Below are positions 1 to 7,341 of a DNA stretch of 8,791 nucleotides, in pieces. Position 1 is the stretch's first letter, and each line of letters opens with the position of its first letter. The notes beneath the pieces are model-generated. The model ran no database searches. It saw nothing but the letters and a program-made list of their open reading frames with translations, and had not been told where the DNA came from. A program made the position numbers and the translations under genes. This stretch comes from Lentzea aerocolonigenes (lineage in GTDB: Bacteria; Actinomycetota; Actinomycetes; Mycobacteriales; Pseudonocardiaceae), in assembly GCF_000955955.1 (NCBI RefSeq), contig NZ_JYJG01000482.1:1-8791 (forward strand). The letters are read 5' to 3'.

Positions 1-2
1 GA

Positions 3-10
3 GGGAGGAA
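3..10 (+). promoter_or_regulatory. Ribosome binding site of first secreted-protein gene
   Basis: GGGAGGAA lies three bases before GTG 14 (about seven from its GGAGG core start) and decides this non-ATG start. It sits at the window edge, so the promoter of this gene is not visible. Confidence 0.7.
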
Positions 11-13
11 ACC

Positions 14-700
14 GTGAAGAAAACCGTTGTGGCACTTGCGGTCCTGGGCACCGCGTTCGCCCTGACACCGATCGCGAACGCGCAGGAGGACGTCACGCCG
101 AGCTTCGGCTTCCAGGGCATGCAGCGACCCGGCGCCCAGTTCAAGATCACCATCAAGGACGGCACGTGTCCCGGCGGCCCGGTGTCGCTCACCTCGGCGG
201 GCTTCACGGCGGTCGATCTGCCGTCACTGACCGGCACGTTCGTCGACCAGGTCGGCAACTACACCGCGACGCTGAAGTGCAAGGACACCACCGAGATCGG
301 CGAGCTGTCATACAGCCTCGCCGAGGCGCAAACGCCGCGCACCGACCCGTTCCTGGACAAGGCCGAGTACGCGCCGGGCGAGCAGATCAAGATCTACCTC
401 CAGCGCGGCCGCAAGTGCAGCGGGCCGGCGACCTCTCCCGGTTTTGCCGCACCGGCCGAGCTCACCCAGATCTGGCAGCCCGAGAACTACCCGCTGACCG
501 GTGAGACGACCGCCGGCACCACGCCCGGCACCTACCAGGCGAAGATCCAGTGCATCACCGAGACGGTGACCAACACGTTCACGGTGAAGGCCCCGCCGAC
601 CACGGGCACCACCAACCCGCCCGCGCCGAAGCCCGGCGCGAAGGCGCCCGTCGTCAAGCCGAAGGGCGCACCACAGACCGGCGGTGGAGGCACCGCCTGA
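14..700 (+). CDS. Secreted two-module (A-C) cysteine-pair protein with APQTG tail
   Basis: I do not recognise a named family, so no function is assigned. The 228-residue protein starts at GTG 14, preceded by a strong GGGAGGAA site. Residues 1-23 form a Sec signal peptide (KK, hydrophobic core, ANA before Q24). Two Ig-like-looking modules follow: about 24-104 with Cys52 and Cys89, and about 107-193 with Cys135 and Cys180. Each has the pattern C-x-G-G/P..S-x-G-F..L..G-x-Y-x-A..C..F/Y-x-V, so one disulfide per module is likely. A Pro/Thr/Lys-rich linker (194-214), like those that cross cell walls, leads to the last 14 residues KPKGAPQTGGGGTA. There is no transmembrane segment after this tail. 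Module 2 matches the third module of the next protein, including a 36-base identical stretch. The next gene begins 33 bases after the stop, so the two are probably one operon. From memory, Streptomyces has similar cysteine-pair secreted proteins with a Gly-rich tail next to class F sortase genes, which fits the downstream sortase-like gene. Confidence 0.85.
   Translation: MKKTVVALAVLGTAFALTPIANAQEDVTPSFGFQGMQRPGAQFKITIKDGTCPGGPVSLTSAGFTAVDLPSLTGTFVDQVGNYTATLKCKDTTEIGELSYSLAEAQTPRTDPFLDKAEYAPGEQIKIYLQRGRKCSGPATSPGFAAPAELTQIWQPENYPLTGETTAGTTPGTYQAKIQCITETVTNTFTVKAPPTTGTTNPPAPKPGAKAPVVKPKGAPQTGGGGTA
356..391 (+). repeat. 36-bp exact repeat, copy 1 (DKAEYAPGEQIK)
   Basis: These 36 bases encode DKAEYAPGEQIK at residues 115-126 of the first protein. 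They are identical, base for base, to 1337-1372 in the second gene, although the flanking module sequence differs clearly. This suggests duplication followed by local gene conversion. Confidence 0.85.
656..697 (+). repeat. C-terminal tail repeat KPKGAPQTGGGGTA, copy 1
   Basis: The last 14 codons before the stop of gene 1 encode the same 14 residues as those of genes 2 and 3. Codons differ at four synonymous positions from either other copy, with no amino-acid change. Bases 680-697 can also fold (GGCGGTG, loop GAGG, CACCGCC), probably a by-product of Gly codons. Confidence 0.9.
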
Positions 701-720
701 CCTGAAGCACCACAACACAT

Positions 721-727
721 GGGGGAG
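721..727 (+). promoter_or_regulatory. Ribosome binding site deciding the start of gene 2
   Basis: GGGGGAG ends six bases before ATG 734. An in-frame ATG at 719 overlaps this purine run and has no such site in front, so 734 is preferred. Starting at 734 also gives a cleaner signal peptide (MRGINTVV...). Confidence 0.7.
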
Positions 728-733
728 AAGAAA

Positions 734-1639
734 ATGAGGGGGATCAACACCGTCGTCGCCGTCGTGGCGATGGCAGCGGCAACGGTCGCGTTCGGCCAGA
801 GCGCGACCGCGCAGACCGAGGACGTCGCACCGGTGTTCAAGATGGCGCCGGACGTGCTGACGAAGGGCCAGGACTTCCAGGTGCAGGTGCAGGAGGGCAC
901 CTGTCCCGGAGGCCTGGAGTCGGTGACGTCACCGGGTTTCGCGGCTCCGCTCAAGCCGGGCGACCTGACCGGCAGGGCGGGCAAGCAGGCCGGCGACTTC
1001 ACCGCGACGGCGAAGTGCAAGGGCAGCACCAAGACCGGCACGGCCGGCTTCCAGGTGCTCAACCGGAACTTCTTCCCGCTGTTCAAGATCGTGCCCGACC
1101 AGCTCAAGCCGGGACAGGCGTTCGAGGTCCAGATCGACCAGAACGACTGCCCGGACGGCGGCATGATCTACTCCGACGGCTTCCGGGAGAAGAAGCTGCT
1201 GAACACGGTGCACGGCGTCGCGGGTGACAAGCCGGGCAACTACTTCGCCACGCTCTACTGCAGCACCGCTGGGACGATCTACAACTCGGCGTCGTTCGAG
1301 ATCGTGCCCCTGACCGCGAACGACAGGTTCACGCTCGACAAGGCCGAGTACGCGCCGGGCGAGCAGATCAAGGCGACCGCCCCGGCGAGCGCTCTCTGCA
1401 TCGGCAACCTGTCGTCCACCGGTTTCGTGGCACCGATCAAGCTCGCTCGTGAGTCGGACCAGCTCTTCTCCGGAACCGGCAAGACGATCGAGGCTCCTGG
1501 CGACTACGTGGCGTCGATGACCTGCAACAACATGACGGTCACGCAGAACTTCAAGGTGACGGCGCAGAAGCCGAAGGCCAAGGCTCCGGTCGTGAAGCCG
1601 AAGGGCGCGCCGCAGACCGGTGGTGGCGGCACCGCCTGA
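734..1639 (+). CDS. Secreted three-module (A-B-C) cysteine-pair protein with APQTG tail
   Basis: This is the longest of three tandem paralogues, 301 residues from ATG 734, and has no recognised function. Residues 1-26 are a signal peptide, with ATA before Q27. Three modules follow: A at about 27-109 (Cys57, Cys95), B at about 110-192 (Cys139, Cys176) and C at about 193-277 (Cys222, Cys264). Each carries the S-x-G-F and G-x-Y/F-x-A/T..C landmarks seen in gene 1. Module A matches the first modules of genes 1 and 3. Module B (KPGQAFEVQ) matches the second module of gene 3 (KPGQAFRAE). Module C matches the second module of gene 1 (LDKAEYAPGEQIK). This protein is therefore the full set from which the others may derive by loss. 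A short Lys/Pro/Ala linker leads to KPKGAPQTGGGGTA at 288-301, with no membrane anchor. It likely shares a transcript with gene 1. A strong hairpin follows its stop. Confidence 0.85.
   Translation: MRGINTVVAVVAMAAATVAFGQSATAQTEDVAPVFKMAPDVLTKGQDFQVQVQEGTCPGGLESVTSPGFAAPLKPGDLTGRAGKQAGDFTATAKCKGSTKTGTAGFQVLNRNFFPLFKIVPDQLKPGQAFEVQIDQNDCPDGGMIYSDGFREKKLLNTVHGVAGDKPGNYFATLYCSTAGTIYNSASFEIVPLTANDRFTLDKAEYAPGEQIKATAPASALCIGNLSSTGFVAPIKLARESDQLFSGTGKTIEAPGDYVASMTCNNMTVTQNFKVTAQKPKAKAPVVKPKGAPQTGGGGTA
1337..1372 (+). repeat. 36-bp exact repeat, copy 2 (DKAEYAPGEQIK)
   Basis: Identical to 356-391 at every base, including third codon positions. It encodes residues 202-213 of the second protein, at the start of its module C. 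Confidence 0.85.
1595..1636 (+). repeat. C-terminal tail repeat KPKGAPQTGGGGTA, copy 2
   Basis: The final 14 codons of gene 2 give the same peptide as copies 1 and 3. The five residues before it (KAPVV) are also identical to gene 1. Only synonymous differences are present. Confidence 0.9.
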
Positions 1640-1652
1640 TCTGCGGAGACGG

Positions 1653-1695
1653 ACGCGGCGGCGGTACGGTCTGTGCACCGCCGCCGCCGCCGCGT
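1653..1695 (+). terminator. GC-rich hairpin between genes 2 and 3, possible terminator
   Basis: GCGGCGGCGGT at 1655-1665 pairs perfectly with ACCGCCGCCGC at 1677-1687, leaving an 11-base loop. A slipped alternative pairs 1653-1664 with 1684-1695 (12 bp). There is no U run, which is common for actinobacterial terminators. It starts 14 bases after the stop of gene 2, so it could end the gene 1-2 transcript or lower expression of gene 3. Because it is built of GCC/GGC triplets, slippage between strains is also possible. Confidence 0.55.
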
Positions 1696-1726
1696 GCTCA
1701 GTCAATTGCATTGGGGTGCAAAGGAA

Positions 1727-2446
1727 ATGAGTCGCAGCACTGCCGCGGCCGCCTTGGCGGTCCTGGCAGCAGCGGTGTTCTTCCCGGACGCCACCGCCGC
1801 CCAGGAAGAACCCACGCCGAGCGTCAGCATCAGCCCGGCAACCGTCGCGATCGGGCAGGTGGTGGAGGTCTACTTCACCTGCCCGGGAGGCACGGACGAG
1901 GGCGTGACGTCGCCGGGCCTGTCCGGTGCCGTCACCCAATCCGGCGCGCCGGCTTTCGTGAAGAGCGTGCCCGGCACGTACACGGCGACGGTGAAGTGCA
2001 GGGGCACCTCGAAGGTCGGCACGGCGGAGTTCACCGTCCTGGAACGCGTGTCCGCGACGTTCCGCTTCATCCCGGAACGGCCGAAGCCGGGCCAGGCCTT
2101 CCGGGCCGAGGTCGACCGGACCGCCTGTCCGTCCGGTCCGTTCGTGTTCGCCTCCACCGGCTTTCGCGACGCCATCCGCCCGAACCAGCTCGAGGGTGTG
2201 GTGGTGGACACACCGGGCCGCCACTCGGTCGTGATCCAGTGCTGGCTGGGCCGGAACCTGATCAAGGGCGGCGGCATGCTCGAGATCGCGGAGCCCGACG
2301 CCCCGGCCGCGGACCGGCCCGCACCGTCCGACGAGGCAGAACAGGGCGCCAACGCCGAACCTCGGCACGCACCGGTCGCCGGCCCGCGCAAGCCGATCAT
2401 CAAGCCGAAGGGCGCGCCGCAGACCGGCGGAGGCGGCACCGCCTGA
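1727..2446 (+). CDS. Secreted two-module (A-B) cysteine-pair protein with APQTG tail
   Basis: Third paralogue of the cassette; function unknown. From ATG 1727 it has 239 residues. A signal peptide covers 1-25 (Ala-rich core, TAA before Q26). Module A spans about 26-105 (Cys52, Cys91) and module B about 106-189 (Cys134, Cys172). Module B resembles the middle module of gene 2 (KPGQAF, then C-P-S-G, S-x-G-F-R). The linker at 190-225 is richer in Ala, Glu and Asp than in the other two proteins. It ends in the same KPKGAPQTGGGGTA with no anchor. The start is uncertain. AAGGA at 1721-1725 lies only one base before the ATG, and in-frame GTG codons at 1673 and 1694 extend the frame. Those add an Arg-rich lead that spoils the signal peptide, and 1673 lies inside the hairpin, so I prefer 1727. 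The sortase-like gene follows after 22 bases (to its earliest possible start). Confidence 0.82.
   Translation: MSRSTAAAALAVLAAAVFFPDATAAQEEPTPSVSISPATVAIGQVVEVYFTCPGGTDEGVTSPGLSGAVTQSGAPAFVKSVPGTYTATVKCRGTSKVGTAEFTVLERVSATFRFIPERPKPGQAFRAEVDRTACPSGPFVFASTGFRDAIRPNQLEGVVVDTPGRHSVVIQCWLGRNLIKGGGMLEIAEPDAPAADRPAPSDEAEQGANAEPRHAPVAGPRKPIIKPKGAPQTGGGGTA
2402..2443 (+). repeat. C-terminal tail repeat KPKGAPQTGGGGTA, copy 3
   Basis: The last 14 codons of gene 3 encode the tail shared with genes 1 and 2. The residues just before it differ (PRKPII against KAPVV), so the strictly conserved unit is the 14-residue peptide. Confidence 0.9.
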
Positions 2447-2492
2447 TCACAGTTCGGCACCGTCTTGATTGGACGAGCAACTAACCCACCGG

Positions 2493-3050
2493 ATGTGCGT
2501 CAATGGCTTCGTGGGGACTCGTGTCTTGATCGCGGTGCTGAGCGTGGCGCTGGCCACTGCCGCCTGTTCACAGGGGCCGGCACCGAAGCCGTCGGCGGCG
2601 ACGAGCGACAGCGCGCCGCCGCCGGTGGTCTCGCCACTCGGCAAATCCGACCCGATGGAGCTGCGGATCGAGCGCGTCGGTATGCGGTCGTCCCTGGTCG
2701 AGCTCGGCGTCGACCAACAGGGCGTCGTGCAGATGCCGCCCGCCAACGAGGGCATGCAGGCGGGGTGGCGCCAGCTGCACCCGCAGCAGTGGATCATCGT
2801 CGGGCGGATCGAGAGCAACAAGGCCAGAGGCGTCTTCTACCGGCTCAACGACCTGACGCAGGGCGACCTCATCGAAGTGTCCAAGAAGGACGGTTCGGTC
2901 GCCCGTTTCACGGTGGGGCGCACCGAGAGGATCATCCGCGACGACTTCTTCGCCGAAGCCGTCAGCAGAGACGCGGACGAGCAGGGGCTGCGGCTGATCA
3001 CGTGCGGCACTCGCGACAACGTGATCGTGCACGCAGCCCCAGCCCAGTGA
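2493..3050 (+). CDS. Class F sortase-like protein with altered active site
   Basis: Resembles actinobacterial class F sortases, membrane-anchored transpeptidases that join secreted proteins to the cell wall at LPxTG-like motifs. From ATG 2493 it has 185 residues. A hydrophobic segment (about 11-24) ends in ATAAC with Cys25, which could be a weak lipobox or simply a membrane anchor. A Pro/Ala/Ser linker follows. The sortase fold begins near MELRIERVGM (about 55-64) and continues through GVVQMPP, VFYRLNDLTQGD, RDDFF and LRLITCG to DNVIVHA. Cys171 is the expected nucleophile. The catalytic His, normally in GHVDS, is replaced by Arg105 in GRIES. The usual stretch of about 14 residues from the Cys to DN is cut to five (C-G-T-R-D-N), so the catalytic Arg is lost or supplied by Arg174. 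His96 is the only nearby His. Activity is therefore doubtful. TTG 2469 and GTG 2511 are alternative starts, and no candidate has a good ribosome site. The three upstream proteins with APQTG tails are its likely partners. Confidence 0.75.
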   Translation: MCVNGFVGTRVLIAVLSVALATAACSQGPAPKPSAATSDSAPPPVVSPLGKSDPMELRIERVGMRSSLVELGVDQQGVVQMPPANEGMQAGWRQLHPQQWIIVGRIESNKARGVFYRLNDLTQGDLIEVSKKDGSVARFTVGRTERIIRDDFFAEAVSRDADEQGLRLITCGTRDNVIVHAAPAQ

Positions 3051-3051
3051 C

Positions 3052-4560
<1,509 letters not shown>

Positions 4561-4573
4561 GCGAGTAGTCCTT

Positions 4574-5317
4574 TCAGACCGGGAGAACCAGGTAGAGCAG
4601 CGCGGCGAGCGCGCCACCCACGAGCGGGCCCACCACCGGGACCCACGAGTAGCCCCAGTTGGCGTTGCCCTTGTTGTGAATCGGCATGAGGAAGGCGTAA
4701 GCGATGCGCGGGCCGAGGTCGCGCGCCGGGTTGATGGCGTAGCCGGTCGGGCCACCGAGCGAGGTACCGATCACCAGGACGACGAACGCGACACCCGCGT
4801 AACCGAGCGCCGAGTTGCCGAACTGCGGCGTCCCGTCGGTCGCCATCTTCACGCCTGGCGACAGCAGGATCCACGCGACCAGCACGAACGTGCCGATGAT
4901 CTCGGACACGAGGTTCCACACCGCGTTCGGCACGGTCGGTCCGGTGGAGAAGATGCCGAGCGTGTTCTGCGGTTCGTCGTGCGTGTCGAACTGCAGCTTG
5001 TACGTCGCCCAGCAGAGCATCGCGCCGAGGATCGCGCCGACCATCTGCCCGAGGATGTAGAAGGGAACGTCGCCCCACGGCGTCTTGTCCGCGATCGCGA
5101 GCCCCAGCGTCACCGCGGGGTTGAGGTGAGCGCCGCTCGGGTTGGCGACGCTGGCGCCGGTGAAGACCGCGAAGGCCCAGCCGACGTTGACGAACAGGAA
5201 TCCGGTGCTGTTGCCGAGGGTGTTCTTGAGCACCTGGTTCGCGACGACACCGGTGCCCAGGAGGATGAGGACCGCTGTCCCCAGCACCTCCCACACGAAG
5301 ATCGAGCCTGCACTCAT
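4574..5317 (-). CDS. glpF: Glycerol uptake facilitator (aquaglyceroporin)
   Basis: A major intrinsic protein family channel that lets glycerol diffuse across the inner membrane. The 247 residues show six hydrophobic segments and the two half-helix motifs: NPA at 66-68 ([10 protein letters not shown]) and NPA at 196-198 within NPARDLGPR. Asp200 after the second NPA-Arg is typical of glycerol facilitators rather than water-only channels. The loop text GIFSTGP (121-127) and the end [18 protein letters not shown] fit actinobacterial GlpF as I remember it. The ATG at 5315-5317 has a perfect GGAGG six bases upstream (5324-5328). glpK follows after 13 bases, so glpFK is one operon. A candidate promoter lies at 5400-5428 with a leader of about 76 bases. 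Confidence 0.96.
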   Translation of the reverse strand: MSAGSIFVWEVLGTAVLILLGTGVVANQVLKNTLGNSTGFLFVNVGWAFAVFTGASVANPSGAHLNPAVTLGLAIADKTPWGDVPFYILGQMVGAILGAMLCWATYKLQFDTHDEPQNTLGIFSTGPTVPNAVWNLVSEIIGTFVLVAWILLSPGVKMATDGTPQFGNSALGYAGVAFVVLVIGTSLGGPTGYAINPARDLGPRIAYAFLMPIHNKGNANWGYSWVPVVGPLVGGALAALLYLVLPV

Positions 5318-5332
5318 CGTCGACCTCCACTC

Positions 5333-5359
5333 GTTTGCGGCCAGACAGGACGCGCAAAC
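5333..5359 (-). promoter_or_regulatory. Inverted repeat GTTTGCG-N13-CGCAAAC in the glpF leader
   Basis: Two perfect 7-bp arms (5333-5339 and 5353-5359) lie just upstream of the glpF ribosome site. It may be an operator for a glycerol regulator, such as an IclR-type GylR homologue, or a hairpin in the leader RNA that affects access to GGAGG. No regulator gene is in the window. Confidence 0.45.
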
Positions 5360-5399
5360 CCGAGGTCAGGGCCGCGCCGCCCGCCTGCAACGTGCTCGG

Positions 5400-5428
5400 A
5401 CGCTATTACCGTGCTGATCAGTTGTCCA
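5400..5428 (-). promoter_or_regulatory. Candidate glpFK promoter
   Basis: On the minus strand TGGACA (complement of 5423-5428) is followed after 17 bases by TAGCGT (complement of 5400-5405). This is close to the actinomycete housekeeping consensus TTGACA-N17-TAGRNT. The expected start of transcription is near 5393. The spacer holds the palindrome CTGATCAG (5414-5421). Confidence 0.45.
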
Positions 5429-5433
5429 CGCCA

Positions 5434-5472
5434 AGTACCCGTGGTCAGGCCATTTTTAGGCCGTTGGGTACT
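5434..5472. promoter_or_regulatory. Inverted repeat AGTACCC-N25-GGGTACT between glpF and glpD
   Basis: Perfect 7-bp arms at 5434-5440 and 5466-5472 flank a small AT-rich core with AGGCC on both sides (5447-5462). It lies just upstream of the glpF promoter and roughly 80-115 bp before glpD, a plausible shared operator. The spacing is long, so two separate half-sites are equally possible. Confidence 0.35.
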
Positions 5473-5475
5473 GGT

Positions 5476-5495
5476 CTTCGTGCCCGTGGGCGAAG
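5476..5495. promoter_or_regulatory. Imperfect palindrome CTTCG-N10-CGAAG upstream of glpD
   Basis: CTTCG (5476-5480) and CGAAG (5491-5495) are separated by ten bases and lie 54 bp before the glpD start. A 20-bp dyad of this size fits a dimeric repressor site. No clear glpD promoter hexamers were found beside it; TAACGT at 5511-5516 is the best -10 candidate. Confidence 0.3.
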
Positions 5496-5535
5496 GGGCG
5501 TTGCTGCAGGTAACGTGATCCGCGAGTCGTCACCA

Positions 5536-5541
5536 GGGAGG
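5536..5541 (+). promoter_or_regulatory. Ribosome binding site of glpD
   Basis: GGGAGG ends eight bases before GTG 5550 and fixes this GTG as the start. Confidence 0.7.
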
Positions 5542-5549
5542 CGTCTGTC

Positions 5550-7313
5550 GTGGCCACGCGCAAGAACGCAGCTGCACCACCGCAAACCCCCGCCGCCCCG
5601 CCGATCACCGGCAGGCTGGGCCCGGCCGAGCGCGAGGAGTCGTGGCAGCGGCTGGGGGCCGAGACGTTCGACCTCGTCGTGATCGGCGGTGGTGTGGTCG
5701 GGGTCGGTGCCGCACTCGACGCGGCGACGCGCGGGCTGCGGGTGGCGCTCGTCGAGGCCCGTGACCTGGCCTCCGGCACGTCGAGCCGATCCTCCAAGCT
5801 CTTCCACGGCGGCCTGCGGTACCTGGAGCAGCTCGAGTTCGGACTGGTGCGCGAGGCACTGCGCGAGCGCGAGCTGATGCTGACGCGCATCGCACCCCAC
5901 CTGGTGAAGCCGGTGAGCTTCCTCTACCCGCTGGCGAACCGGATCTGGGAGCGCCCGTACACGGCGGCCGGCCTGTTCCTCTACGACACGATGGGCGGCG
6001 CCCGCTCCGTGCCGGGGCAGAAACATCTCACCCGAGCGGGTGCGCTCCGACTGGTTCCGGCTCTGAAGCGCGATGCGTTGATCGGCGGAATCCGTTACTA
6101 CGACGCACAAGCCGATGACGCACGGCACACGATGATGGTCGGCCGCACCGCCGCGCACTACGGCGCTGTCGTGCGGACGTCGACCCAGGTGGTCGGGTTC
6201 CTGCGCGAGGCGGACCGGGTGTCCGGTGTGCGCGTGCGTGACGTCGAGGACGGTCGTGAGGTCGACGTCCGGGCGCACGCGGTGATCAACGCGACGGGCG
6301 TGTGGACGGACGAGCTGCAGCGTCTTTCCGGTTCGCGCGGGCGGTTCCGGGTGCGGGCGTCGAAGGGCGTGCACATCGTCGTCCCGCGCGACCGGATCGT
6401 GGCCGAGGCCGGGATGATCCTGCGCACCGAGAAGTCCGTGCTGTTCGTGATCCCGTGGCGCAACCACTGGATCGTCGGCACCACGGACACCGACTGGAAC
6501 CTCGACCTGGCGCACCCGGCGGCGACCAAGCACGACATCGACTACATCCTCGAGCACGTCAACTCGGTGCTCGCGACTCCGTTGACGCACGACGACATCG
6601 AGGGCGTCTACGCGGGTCTTCGCCCGTTGCTGGCGGGTGAGTCGGAGGCGACCTCGAAGCTGTCCCGCGAGCACGCGGTGGCCCGGGTCGCTCCTGGCCT
6701 CGTCGCGATCGCCGGCGGCAAGTACACGACGTACCGGGTGATGGGCGCGGACGCCGTCGACGCGGCGCACGTCGACCTGCCCGGCCGGATCCAGCCGTCC
6801 ATCACGGACAAGGTGCCCCTGGTCGGTGCCGACGGGTACCACGCGCTGGTCAACCAGGCCGACCAGCTGGCGGCCAAGCACGGGCTGCACCCGTACCGCG
6901 TCCGGCACCTGCTGGACCGCTACGGCTCGTTGGTGCACGAGGTGTTGTCGCTGGCCGCGGACAACCCGGAGCTGCTGAAGCCGATCCCCGCGTCGCCGGA
7001 CTACCTGCAGGTGGAGGCGGTGTACGCGGCGTCGCACGAAGGCGCGATGCACCTGGAGGACGTGCTCACGCGCCGCACCCGCATCTCCATCGAGTACGCG
7101 CACCGCGGCGTCGAGTCGTCGGAGGCGGTGGCGCGGCTGATCGCGCCGGTGCTGGGCTGGGACGAGGACGCGATCAAGCGCGAGGTCGAGGTCTACAACG
7201 CGCGGGTCGAGGCCGAGCGCGACTCCCAGACCAAGCCGAGCGACCAGGCGGCGGACGCCGTTCGTGCCGCGGCACCGGAAGCACGTGCCCAACTGATCGA
7301 ACCTGTGAGTTGA
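5550..7313 (+). CDS. glpD: Aerobic glycerol-3-phosphate dehydrogenase, GlpD2 type
   Basis: FAD-dependent, membrane-associated enzyme that oxidises sn-glycerol 3-phosphate to dihydroxyacetone phosphate and passes electrons to the quinone pool. The 587 residues begin with an Ala/Pro-rich extension of about 40 residues, then the FAD dinucleotide fold DLVVIGGGVVG (41-51) and the family signature GTSSRSSKLFHGGLRYLE (76-93). Later come ATGVWTDEL, KGVHIVVPRDR, WIVGTTDTDW, AGLRPLLAGE and AGGKYTTYR (388-396, second FAD contact), followed by the helical C-terminal domain with HPYRVRHLLDRYGS. It matches my memory of M. tuberculosis GlpD2 over almost its full length. The GTG at 5550 is set by GGGAGG at 5536-5541, eight bases upstream. 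It is divergent from glpFK, so the pathway genes share one control region. The stop is followed after 28 bases by the PhoD-like gene without a visible terminator. Confidence 0.97.
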   Translation: MATRKNAAAPPQTPAAPPITGRLGPAEREESWQRLGAETFDLVVIGGGVVGVGAALDAATRGLRVALVEARDLASGTSSRSSKLFHGGLRYLEQLEFGLVREALRERELMLTRIAPHLVKPVSFLYPLANRIWERPYTAAGLFLYDTMGGARSVPGQKHLTRAGALRLVPALKRDALIGGIRYYDAQADDARHTMMVGRTAAHYGAVVRTSTQVVGFLREADRVSGVRVRDVEDGREVDVRAHAVINATGVWTDELQRLSGSRGRFRVRASKGVHIVVPRDRIVAEAGMILRTEKSVLFVIPWRNHWIVGTTDTDWNLDLAHPAATKHDIDYILEHVNSVLATPLTHDDIEGVYAGLRPLLAGESEATSKLSREHAVARVAPGLVAIAGGKYTTYRVMGADAVDAAHVDLPGRIQPSITDKVPLVGADGYHALVNQADQLAAKHGLHPYRVRHLLDRYGSLVHEVLSLAADNPELLKPIPASPDYLQVEAVYAASHEGAMHLEDVLTRRTRISIEYAHRGVESSEAVARLIAPVLGWDEDAIKREVEVYNARVEAERDSQTKPSDQAADAVRAAAPEARAQLIEPVS

Positions 7314-7341
7314 GTGACCAACTCCGGGCATGCTGGACGGC

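Noticed and set aside
680..697. 7-bp stem hairpin at the end of gene 1 as a terminator
   Set aside because: It is made of Gly/Thr/Ala codons of the conserved tail, and gene 2 starts 33 bases after the stop. The other two gene ends fold less well, so it is likely incidental.
1673..1726. GTG start at 1673 for gene 3
   Set aside because: It adds an MHRRRRR lead encoded by the hairpin and pushes the signal peptide inward. No ribosome site precedes it.
929..2368. Long open frame on the minus strand across genes 2 and 3 (479 codons)
   Set aside because: Antisense shadow of high-GC coding DNA. It is Arg/Val/His-rich, shows no family motif, and covers two genes with clear signal peptides, homologous modules and ribosome sites.
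4561..4755. Upstream extension of glpK by 65 codons
   Set aside because: It lies inside glpF, lacks any match to glycerol kinases, and the ATG at 4558-4560 has both a ribosome site and the conserved N-terminus.
5511..5516. TAACGT as the glpD -10 box
   Set aside because: No acceptable -35 hexamer at 16-18 bases upstream (GTGGGC/GGGCGA region), so not listed as a promoter.
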